A stretch of 64,000 bases of DNA from the NCBI RefSeq assembly GCF_027172205.1, contig NC_070611.1, forward strand, positions 10,399,479-10,463,478, given 5' to 3'. The translations under genes and the position numbers were made by a program. Position 1 is the first letter of the stretch, and the number at the start of each line of letters is the position of its first letter. The notes beneath the pieces were generated by a model. It saw only the letters and a program-made list of their open reading frames with translations. It had not been told where the DNA came from and did not search any database. The stretch comes from Podarcis raffonei. Lineage: Eukaryota; Chordata; Lepidosauria; Squamata; Lacertidae. Positions 42,901 to 54,900 of the stretch are shown piece after piece.

Positions 42901-45900
42901 GTCATTAATTGTTATGCTTCTTGCCATGCTGTTGCTGTATTTGTTGTTCTAATTTAGGAATCTCAAGTTATGTTAAGCGACATAAGAAACTTCACACGAA
43001 CAACAACTATTTAGGGCCTAAAAAGAGCCGAGAGCTTCCAGAAAGCAATCATGGACGTTAATAAGAAAAACCATCTCTTACACTCTGTCTGTCTCTCTTT
43101 CCACAGAAGCATAATATACTAAGGAGAATAAGAAAGTCACCGAAAGACTTTATACACAGGTTCTCATACATCTACTCAAAGTCCAAGCTGGCTATGGAGT
43201 CAACAAGCAACAACCCCAAAAAGGTAAACTGAAACTTTTGGCTATGAGAGGCTGCCCCATACTAATGCAATATGGAGATCTGACTTATTAGTCTATCTAG
43301 CTCAGTAGTTTACACTGAATGGCTCTCAAGTCAGGGGATTCTCTCAGCCAAATGTGGATACGCTCAGGATTAAACATGGGACCTTCTGCATGCAAAGCAG
43401 ATTTTGTTTTCCAAATTCAATAAAGATTCTGTGCCTGTTTTAAGATGCAACCCCACCACTACTTACCTGAGAGTAATATAATAATAATTTATTATTTGTA
43501 CCCCGCCCATCTGGGTGGGTCTCCCCAGCCACTCTGGGCAGCTTCCAACAAAGATTAAAAATAGATTAAGTAAGCACCATTTAACCCAATGGAACTTATT
43601 TTTGAGTAGACATGACTAGGATTGCACTGCAAGCCAGCTTATTAAAATAACACATGTTGAAACATCTTGTTCTGTATCCCTAAACAGTCCTTCTCAGTGG
43701 TTTTACAGAGACATAGGAAAAGAAGCAATTGTGTATGTTCAAGGAAAGGATTATGAAGATGAAAAATTGCCACCACTACCTGCAGGACCCTGACAGGGTT
43801 CTAGGAAGCAGGAGTTAAGCCTGTGTTCCCAAATGGAAGAGAGTAATCATTTATTTTAAAACCATTTCCCCTTAGGATGGGGAGAGTAAGGCTGGTCACT
43901 GGCTTTGGAAAATTTAGTTCTTCTAAATTGCATTTCTCAAATGAGTCATGATGTTAACCTTGTTACACTACAAGAGACTCATGTGATACCTTGATTTGAT
44001 TAAATATGAAGACTTTCATACCTGGTGTGCCCTCAGATGTTTTTATCCCCATTCTACAGCAATACTGGGCGATACCATAATCGGCAATCTTTGCAATGAC
44101 CGCTGAATTGGGATACAGTGTAAAGAGAAGCACATTGTGGGGCTTTAGATCGCGGTAGATTATCATTGCTGAATGAAGATACCTGTGAGAAAAATATATG
44201 TATTGGAAATATTGAAAATGAGAAGTAGTGCCAGGCAGCTTCAAAACATCTAGTCATACGTGAACAGAGTGCACAACACTTCAGATTTATCAAATTTAGG
44301 AAATCCATTAGTATACGTGAATATTACTTAGCAGAAATAGAATATTCAGAAACATGTATTGCAATGGGGAAAAATCCATTTTGATTTTTTTGTGCTGAAA
44401 CAAACATTTAAAGATAGTTTTACCTTAAGCCATCGGCTACATGTAGAGCTATCCTGTGCTGGAGTGTTCTGGTTAGACTGGCATTGTCTTGTTGCAGCAA
44501 TCGATCTAGAGACCCTTTTGGTGCCAATTCCATGACAAGCATTCGGGGACGCACTGCTGCAGCCAGCAAGAGCACTAAACTAGGGTGATGAAGATGGCAA
44601 AGCACTGCAAGTTCCTAGAAACAGTAAAATTAAAATGAAGCAACAGAAACACAAGCACTGGTTTTTCAGTGGCAGTTCTGTGCTCAGGTGGGTGGGAGGT
44701 CAAGTAGATTATTGGAGCCAACTCTATCTTGTATGCACAAAGTGTCAGAAAACAATTTGGGAAGGGCTTCTAAATCCCTACTTTGCCAATGTTATACGAC
44801 AAGTTATTGTGTTAACTTGTAATAACTTCCCTATAGCCAGAAACACAAATTCTTAAAAGTTAAGGTAATTCAAGTATTAACAGCCCCCATTTCTTTTACA
44901 GAGGAAATCCAAGGTGGCCAAGCAGTTAAAATATAAACATAAAAAATACAAAAACACAAAAATAACCGTGGGATACAAAAACCTGGGGATAACCAGTTTC
45001 CCCAACTAGCAGTACTACTGTCTTATCTGGATTTAAATTGTTCACCCAGTCCCTCAAAGCATTCAAAAAGTGGTTCAAATATTTAGAAAGTGAGTTTTTC
45101 TTCTTTTAAGCTGCTGAAACCTTCAGAATGGGTGCTTCCCCAAACAAGCTCTTCAAAGACTTACTTGTCTTAGAAGTCTAAGAGATGTGTGCTTATTAAA
45201 AATCTTTACAGCTGCCTCATTTCCACTGTAAGAAGCACGGTATACAGATCCAAATCCACCATCACCTTTCACGGAAGAAAACAGAACACAATGTTAAAAA
45301 TATATAGACTGTAATCCATCCCGAATTTGCCAGGGCCCGTTCTTTAAAATATATAGTACAAAGAATTCCTTTTTGTATGTTCTACAATATAGGTGCTCCC
45401 TATACTTCTCAAGAACTGGTCAATGAACAAGTTAAATTAGGCCTCATATAATTTATCAATCAATTTGCACAGTTAATCTATTTTATTCAACTCAGAATAA
45501 AATGGATAAATGTTAAAATGTTATGTACTAGGGTAATCAGGGTGTTCAGTGCCAATAGCCCCTCTCTCATATAAGTATGCCCCTCTTGATTCAAGGAATG
45601 TATACTGATTTGTAAAATTATACAAGCTGGCAGTCTCATAGCTATAGCAACAATAATAGTTACCTAGAAGAAATTCTGGTGTTTGGCAAAATACTAGTTC
45701 CTCATTTTTCAACATTATATTTCTAGGTAAATCGGCCAGTATCAGGTCTGGAGCAATTCGGGCAATTGCAATAGTGCATTTTGGCTGATCTGGATTCACC
45801 AAGAGGTCACCTATATGAATAAAGAGAAACAAAAATACAAAAGATTGAACAAAGAGATTGTCACAGTCCGGGTCATTGGCAGCAGCAGTCCAGACCCGAC

Positions 45901-48900
45901 ACGCCGGGACCAGGCTATAGATGGTAACAATGGTAGCAGTTCAATGGAGGACAGAAACTGGAGAAGGAGAAGGAACTGGAGCAAGGCTAGGAATGCTGAA
46001 GTAGGATCAGGAACTGGATCAGGAAATAAAGCAGGATCAGGAGCAAAAGTAGGAACTGGCAACAGCTGGGAATAAACAACGTTGCTGTGGCAAAGAGCCA
46101 GGGGAAAATGCATCTCCTGATCTGGCCACACCTGCCAGGCTGCACCTGACTCCCCCAAAACAAATACAGCAAGGGCCTGGTTCTGCAACTCCTCACTGTG
46201 CTCAAGACCTGGCCCCTGCAAATATGCATGTATTCCATGCATATATGTATTAGGATACATATAAAATTCTATGTACCTTTGAATAATAAATGCTATATAT
46301 TTAAAGAGGTTAAATGGCATCATTTGTTGTGAAGCACAAAACAAAAACACTGATCTGTTGTTAAAGGTCCTCTGGCCAGACGGTTTCTGTAACTTGAAAG
46401 ATCAATTCAAACAGCTTATCACCACTGTGAAACTTCTGTTATTCTGGAAGGTGCAAAATCTTGGCTTATAGCTGTAGATATATACATTTGTGTAATGCAT
46501 CATTGTACTGGGAGCCGAATAGAAGCATACAGAAACCACAGAAGTGATAAATCTAATGATATCCAGAGCTGCAGTACGTATTATATTTGTACTGGCAGTT
46601 AACAGAAGCTGTTTGGAGTTTACCATCCAGGATGAAGTTGATCCTAGGAGCTCCTGAGTGCAGCTGATCTCAGCGGTGTTTGCATTCAGTGCTGAATTTA
46701 AATTCAGTACAAAAACCAAGTTGTGCCACTGACGGATTGGCTGCACTTGGGAGACTCCTGAGTGGAACCGATCGCAGTGGGCCTTGTATTTGGCGAACAA
46801 TTGGGAGTGCACTGTTATGTTCACAATAGTTCTTTTGCAGTCATGGCTGCGTAAGCTCCATGCCTGATATCAAACGATGTCAGGTGTGGGACATCTTGGT
46901 GGGACTTGGGGAAAACAGTCTCATGACCAAATTGGGATCCTTGGTGGTCTTAAATCACGCCCCCAGGCTGAAGGTCCCCTACCTGTGAATTAGGCTATCT
47001 GTGATAAAAATACAAGTATATTGATGAGAACAGATATACATTTATTTGCACACTGAAAAGGTATTTTAGGATGGCTTTGTTAAAGCACTAGATACCTTCT
47101 TCTGCTTTTTTCAGAAGGTCATCAAGTAATATTTGCTGGTGCTCCTCACCATCCTCAAAGCTATACAAAGCCCATTTTTTCAAGAGTGTTTCTCCTTCAC
47201 CACAAACATCCACTTCTAGCAAGCCCGGAAACCATTCTTCCATAAGAGAATCAATGTGATCAACAACTTGCCCCAAGAGGATGCAACCTGGATGAGAGTC
47301 AAGAAAATGTTATTCGGACCGTGGTGTGCTACAGCTACAAAGAGCAAACCCAACATCATTCTCCTCCTCAAAATATTCATTCTGATGTAAGTTTAACCTT
47401 TTCTGCAGGAAGGCACAGTAATTTTGAGGAAACTGTTTGGGTTGTTTTCAAAAACTGCCGATTCCACCAGGCAATAGGCTTCAGGCGACCAGTTCAGATA
47501 TATGCCTTGCCTCCAGTACATCCTGTTAGGACGAAGAGCTCGTTCTGCAGAGAAAGAAAAAAATGGCTTTGCAAGACTATTTTCCTGCTGTAAGTCTACA
47601 CAGGTTATTTGACAAAGCACACCACCTCTTACCTATATATTGCCATGATTTTATATCACTGCATGAAAGTGCAAAGCATAAACACGTAAGTAACTGCATA
47701 TTTGCATGTTAGTATGGCCTCAGAACATGTATAACATGTCATGAATCAGTTGAGAAAGATAAACTGAAATAATGAAATACTGATTCAGCAAAGGCTAGGG
47801 TTCAACTATAATACATTAAAAATTACAGCATTTTTTGCTCTTTAAGATTCACTTTTCCCCTCCTAAAAAATAAGGGGAAATGTGTGTGCGTCTTATGGAG
47901 CGAATGCAGGCTGCGCAGCTATCCCAGAAGCCAGAACAGCAAGAGGGCTCGCTGCTTTCGCTGCGCAGCTATCTCTCTTGCTGTTCTGGCTTCTGGGATT
48001 CAGAATATTTTTTTTCTTGTTTTCCTCCTCCAAAAACTAGGTGCGTCTTATGGTCTGGTGCGTCTTATAGAGCAAAAAATACAGTAGTAAGCAAAAGAAG
48101 TAGCTCCATTATTTATTTCAACCTTTCCTCCCCCGTGCCCACCCCAATTTGTAATTTTTAAAATAACATACTACTGTATCAGGAATCTGATTTATACCAG
48201 TTCAGAATACTGATTTATACTGGATCAGACTACCATTTAATTCCTTATTGTTTATTCCTGACTTGGCAGCAATTTTCCAGCAACAGAGGCATTTCTGTTA
48301 AATAGAGATCCTAGGAAGGGGACAAATTGAGATTGCAGAGTTTTGAAAAATTAAAAGGGAAGGTGAGAGATTGGTTGCATTATCATCAAATAAATGAAGT
48401 GTTCAAATTGGACAGTAAAATTGGCTTTCAGGTGGAAAAATCAAAATTAGAGACTGAACTGTTAGAATCCAGTACTAAGAATTTGTCAAAAATGTACAAC
48501 TTGCTGCTGAAATGGAATACACAAGATGAAACGGTTAAATCAACTATGATTAAATGGGCTCAGGACATTGGTCATAATATTTTGTTCGCTGACTGGGAAA
48601 AGTTGTGGACCACCGGGATGAAATTTACGGCATGTAATGCCTTAAGAGAGAATATTATGAAAATGATCTATAGGTGGTACATAACCCCAGTCAAGCTTGC
48701 AAAGATTTACCATTTGCCTGACAATAAATGTTGGAAATGTAAGGAAAAGGAAGGTACATTCTTTCACCTCTGGTGGACGTGCCAGAAGATTAAGGCATTC
48801 TGGGAAATGATCTATAATGAACTGAAAAAGGTATTTAAATATACTTTCCCCAAGAAACCAGAGGCCTTTCTCTTGGGTATTGTCGGCCAGGGGGTGCTAA

Positions 48901-51900
48901 AGACAGATATAACTTTCTTTATGTACGCTACAACAGCAGCTAGAATACTCATTGCAAAGTACTGGAAGACACAGGATCTACCCACACTGGAAGAATGGCA
49001 GATGAAGGTGATGGACTACATGGGCTTGGCAGAAATGACGAGCAGAATCCGAAACCAGGGAAAAGAAACGGCGGAAGAAGAATGGAAAAAGTTTAAGGAC
49101 TATTTAAAGAAATATTACAAAATTAATGACAGTTAGAATGATGTTGGACTAAAGTAAATGGTTACTATTAGTAATGGTTAAGACAAGGAGAATAAGGATG
49201 AATAGCTTAAATTTATAGCAAAATAAGGGAAGATTTGCTGAACAATTGATTAGAATTTGGAATACAGAAACGGGGGGCACGAGGAAGTCGAAGAAGAAAG
49301 GTTTAAGAAATTAGGACATGAAAGGGTACTTGTTTCTTGTTTTTTTTTTTTTGTTTTCTGTTTGTTTATGTATGTTTTGTTTGTATGAATATAAAAATTG
49401 TTTAATAAAAATATTTTTTTAAAAAATAAATAAATAGAGATCCTAGGGGCTATGGTCACTTCCCCTTACTAATGCCATGTAAAAATATTAGAAATCAAGC
49501 AGAAAATATAAAAACCCCAACAGATTTTTTTTTAAAGGAAAAAAGAAGCCAGCAATTTCAATATTAAGAGTTCTGAGTTACTTTCAACATTCAATTGGGA
49601 TACTGTCCCCTCTCCCACCCAAAACTCCCTATGTTTAATCATGTTTTAGCCAAGGAGAGCAATAATGGAGCCATGTGAAAATTTATGTACCTCTTCCTGA
49701 AAGAATAAACGGCGACACTTCAAGCAACCTGTTGATTAGCCTGGACCAGAATCCCATGGGAAAATAGGGCATTTCATACAGCCTTATGATAATTTCAGAG
49801 TTTTCACAGTGTGGTAACTCTATCACAGGCCTATTATCTGACAAGCTGGAAGAAAAAGTAAAGTTGCTCTTAATATTTCTGATTTTATTTTTTTTCTATA
49901 GACTGACAGCAGGAGTTAGAAGTAGCCAGAATGTGTAATGAGTCTCTTTCTCAGGTGTTCTTCATAGGTCTGATTAGTGGGCAAGTCTAAAAAGACCAAA
50001 GATAAAATAAGTCATGAACTTCTAACACTACATTTCCTTAACACAGCACCTGCTTTCAAGCCTTTTGTTTACCTGCTTGGAACAAGGAGCTGATCTTCTC
50101 CTAGTGGCAGTGCTATCTGGAACTTCTCCAGAAGCCTGAAGTATTTACACATGTAAACCTTAGGAAATTTGCTTTTCTTTAGCAGGAAGTTCTCTACATC
50201 AGTACGCTTTATGATTCCCTTTGGGTACTTAGGAAAGCCTTCAACCTTCACTGTCAAGATCTAGGGAAAAGAAACAAAACTCAAGTTCTTGGGGGGGAAA
50301 GTGGGGCCTGAAGCAGGAAGGCAAGAGGTTGATGTGAACTCAGTTGGTCACAAAAAAAGAAAACATCTGAAAACTCACCTGTGCCATGATTTTACATAGC
50401 CATTTAGGGTCCACAAAATACAAGTCGCTTAGCTGAAGTGCTGGATCTTGAAAATGGAGCAAAACACCTGGGTGAAGAGTAGAACAAATTAATATTTTAA
50501 TCAACACATACAGTGGTACCTCGCAAGACGAATGCCTCGCAAGACGGAAAACTCTCAAGAAGAAAGAGTTTTCCGTTTTTCGAGGTGCTTTGCCAGACGA
50601 ATTTCCCTATGGGCTTCCTTCGCAAGACGAAAGCCCATAGGGAAATCTCCGGGGACAGCGGGGAAGCGCAGCGCGTCTTCCCTACTGTCCTCGGACCTCC
50701 TCCGAAGGCTGGCGGTGGGGCGGAGAGACCTTCTCCCCCCGCCAGCCTTCGGAAGGCTGCTCCGAAGGCTGGCGGTGGGGCGGAGAGACCTCCTCCCCCC
50801 GCCAGGCTTCGGAAGGCTGCTCCGAAGGCTGGCGGTGGGGCGGAGAGACCCCCTCCCACCGCCAGCCTTCGGAAGGCTGCTCCGAAGGCTGGCGGTGGGG
50901 CGGAGAGACCCCCTCCCACCGCCAGCCTTCGGAAGGCTGCTCCGAAGGCTGGCGGTGGGGCGGAGAGACCCCCTCCCGCCGCCAGCCTTCGGAAGGCTGT
51001 TCCGAAGGCTGGCGGTGGGGCGGAGAGACCTCCTCCCCCCGCCAGGCTTCAGTTGGCTGTTCTGAAGGCTGGCGGTGGGGCGGAGAGCCCTTCTCCCCGC
51101 GCCAGCCTTCGGTTGGCTGTTCTGAAGGCTGGCGGTGGACCGCCAGCCTTCAGAACAGGTCCGGGGACACAGGAGAAGCGCAACGCGCCTTCCCCTCTGT
51201 TCCCGGACCTGTCCTGAAGACTTGCAGTGGGAGGAGGGTTTTCCTTCCCACCGCCAACATTCAGAATGCTGTTCTGAATGTTGGCGGTGGGGAGGAAAAA
51301 CCCTCCTCCCACCGCAAGCCCCGGGAACAGAGGAGAAGCGCTGCACGCCTTCCCCTCTGTTTCCGGACCTGTCCTGAAGACTTGCGGTGGGAGGAGGGTT
51401 TTCCTTCCCACCGCCAACATTCAGAATGCTGTTCTGAATGTTGGTGGTGGGGAGGAAAAACCCTCCTCCCACTGCAAGCCCCGGGAACAGAGGAGAAGCG
51501 CTGCACGCCTTCCCCTCTGTTTCCGGACCTGTCCTGATAACTTGCAGTGGGAGGAGGGTTTTCCTTCCCACCGCCAACATTCAGAATGCTGTTCTTAATG
51601 TTGGCGGTGGGGAGGAAAAACCCTCCTCCCACCGCAAGCCCCGGGAACAGAGGAGAAGCGCTGCACGCCTTCCCCTCTGTTTCCGGACCTGTCCTGAAGA
51701 CTTGCGGTGGGAGGAGGGTTTTCCTTCCCACCGCCAACATTCAGAATGCTGTTCTGAATGTTGGCGGTGGGGAGGAAAGCCCTTCTCCTCACCGCAAGCT
51801 CCGCAAGCTCTGGGAACAGAGGAGAAGCACAGCGCGCCTTCCCCTCTGTTCCCGGACCTGTCCTGAAGGCTTGCGGTGGGGAGAAAAGCCCTTCTCCGCA

Positions 51901-54900
51901 CCGCCAGCCCGGCAAGCGGTTTCCATAGGAACACATTAATTGATTTTCAATGCATTCCTATGGAAAACCGTGCTTCGCAAGACAAAAAACTCGCAAGAAG
52001 AAAAGACTCGCGGAACGAATTAATTTCGTCTTGCGAGGTACCACTGTATTGTACTTGTAGATATTAGCACTGCTTGGTTCTTGTGGTAGGTTGTACCCAA
52101 AATAGCCAAGAGCAAGACTCCACTGAATCTTAAAGGAAGAGGACAATTTTGATGGAACAGTGCATTTGGATTAGGGATGGGGAAATCTGTCAGTTTTGTT
52201 TTCTATTTTTTCCAATCTTATGTTCACTTCTTCACATTTCCACATCAGCTTGTGATTTTATTTTCTTCAAAAGATCTTCAATAAGATTCACCAGCATTTT
52301 AGTGCAAATTTCTCCCAATATGCCCTTTTTTGCAAAGCAATTTTCACTAATGCAACAATACGAATCTCAGCAGTTGTCTATTTATTTTAGAGGAGAATGA
52401 AGATATTCTACCTGAGATCAATAGCAAAACTTTTATACCTAGAAGTGTGCTATTCTTAGCAGAAATAAACAAACAGAAAGGTACATACAGTGGTACCTCC
52501 GGTTACGAACTTAATTCGTTCTGGAGGCCCGTTCTTAACCTGAAACTGTTCTTAATCTGAGGTGTGCTTTCGCTAATGGGGCCTCCTGCTGCCACTGTGC
52601 ATGACTTCCGCTCGCATCCTGGGTCAAAGTTCGCTACCTGGAGCACCTACTTCCGGGTTAGTGGAGCTCGTTACCCGAAGTGTTCGTACATAACCTGAGG
52701 TTCCACTGTAGTACATTTTCAGACATGGATAGATTGTTTAAAATCTTGGGGCAGTACTGCACATTTCCAAGGTAAGCAAGGGGCTTCCCATCATTTAAAA
52801 ATTCTCTTGAAAATAGTCTCATGCACCAAAACTATGCTAGAGCAAAGGCAGAAATATGCATTGTTGCAGCAAACACATTTCCTAAACCCATTTCTACTTG
52901 CTAAAATGCAAGGAGAGGCATTTGCAGAGGAGAAGTGATGGGTGGCATCTTTACCTTTTTTCTTGCCTATCTATTCTTCCTACAAATACCTTCCTCAGGG
53001 TTGTCCCTGTCCTAGTTAAGGGTATGAGTCTATAGGAATCCAGCTGTAAGAAAAAATGGAGGGGGAGGGAGGGCGGAAAGGACGCAAAAGCTAAGAACAA
53101 CATATTTTGATGATGCATGTTACCTGATTCATTCAGAAAGTGAACAGCATGTGGGAGTTCATTTTCATCCAACTGCAACTGGTTTTCTTGCACCAATTCT
53201 AACAACCGCTTGTGGTCAATCACAGGAAATTCAGCTGGAACATTTTTGCATTCCTCTAAAATTCTCTTCTGAAGTTCCAGGTAGCTGTCTGGGATTAGCT
53301 GTCCAACAACGGGCTGGTCTCCGATCTGTAGAACAAACATGCTTTGTCTAGACCTTTTTATGAATTCTTTAGTGATGGGTCAAACCTCCCTACTCAGGTT
53401 TGGAAAACTAAATGATTTATCCCAAGAGTTGGGGGACAGCTTGGTTAAGTTTGAGCCCATTTCTAGGCCAAACTGGACCCCGTCACAACCATGAAGTCAT
53501 GGGAAATGGAACTCCAAATCCTGGTCGGCCAGCCTCCACTCTGCCCATTCAGTAGCCTGGGCAGCTGCTGTGGTGGAAGAAGATGGGAAGTTCTTCACCC
53601 CCTGCTCTTGTACTCTGTCAGAGCAGGGGGTGGTTTTCCCAATGCTACTGACCTCAGCAGTGCTGGCTCAGTCAAAGCAGTGTGCTAAGACAGTGGAGGA
53701 ATGAGACCTTCTTCTATTATTACACTGCCAAAACTCCTTGTCCTTCTGCTAGCAGGTGAAGTCAGTTTTATTCCAACAGGCCATTTGGAACTGACAGTTT
53801 TTAAGGAGAGGGCTTTTAAAAGTGCCGTGCTATTTTTATTACCAGTATTTTAATAGATTTGTTTTCATATTGTTTTAATTCTATTAGAATTTGATTACTT
53901 TTAAACTATTGTCTTTTTTTATCTTTTTACCTTTGTATTTTTTCATGATAATTTGTGCAAGCCACCTAGAGTCCCACTCTGGGGAAAAGGCAAGCAAAAA
54001 CAACCACAACAAATCTTAAGAGAAAACAAGAGAGTGTGTTTTAAGACATAGAAATGTATAAATCCATCTGACTTATTTCTATTGCTCTCGACTGACAATT
54101 CACATGACACTGTGCATAATACTTGACTTCTAGTTCCAAATCTCTTCTCCCGTCTCCTGATGATTAGATTTATATCCCACACCTTCCTACAAAGGAGCCC
54201 AACGGTGGCTTTACTGGGATACTTTGCATTATTTACAATTTCTCTGAAGCCTTTACAGTCACTGTCTATGCAATGAGAATAACTTATGAACTGCTTTTTG
54301 TTGTAAGGTTATGATATAAGGATTGGTAAAATGTTTTTTGCACATTAGAAGAGTTTGGATCTGATATTCGCTTTATCGCTACCCTAAGGAGTCTCAAAGC
54401 GGCTAACAATCTTATTTCCCTTCCTCCCCCACAACAGCTGCATGTGGAGGAGCCGGGAAGCGAACCTGGTTCACCAGATTACGAGTCTACCGCTCTTAAC
54501 CACTACACCACACTGGCTCATTAAGGAGATACCATACTGCAGATTGTGTAGTAGTTCCGATTAATGGCACCATAAGCTTTGATTCAACTTTGCAAGCCTT
54601 AAAGAACAAAGTGCTACAGTAAACTTTCCTGCATGTGAACGTGTATCTATATGAATGGCATGGCTTACTTTGAAATTCAGACTCTCCTTTATTATAGTTT
54701 TTCTAAGTTTCATCATAGCATCGGACTCTTCAGTAGCATTCACAAAATGGTAATCTCGGATTGCTGGAAATCCCCTCTGATTCATCAGTTCCTTGGTAAT
54801 TTTGTTGACACAAGCTCTACGCTGTTTGTCATTAGAGATGTCTAAATGAGTACCAATGAGAATCACAGGTGAAGATGAAGCTCGGGCCTGCAAAGAACAT

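Larger units (their letters stand above)
50511..52046. mobile_element. Large Tigger-type MITE with internal palindromic arrays (intron 32)
   Basis: It starts CAGTGGTACCTCGCAAGACGAATG and ends AATTTCGTCTTGCGAGGTACCACTG, with TA at 50509-50510 and 52047-52048. At 1,536 bp it is several times longer than the other copies because of two tandem arrays. Long open frames on both strands come from the GC-rich repeats and are not proteins. Its left end is 43 bp from the exon 33 acceptor. Confidence 0.88.

Noticed and set aside
50701-51140. CRISPR-like array of regular repeats
   Set aside because: Units are contiguous with no unique spacers, in a vertebrate transposon; a tandem array, not CRISPR.
50513-51939. 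Long overlapping open frames (up to 341 codons) on both strands
   Set aside because: They arise from GC-rich 60-bp and 160-bp tandem units whose lengths are multiples of three or that lack stops in several frames; the same text reads open in several frames and on both strands.
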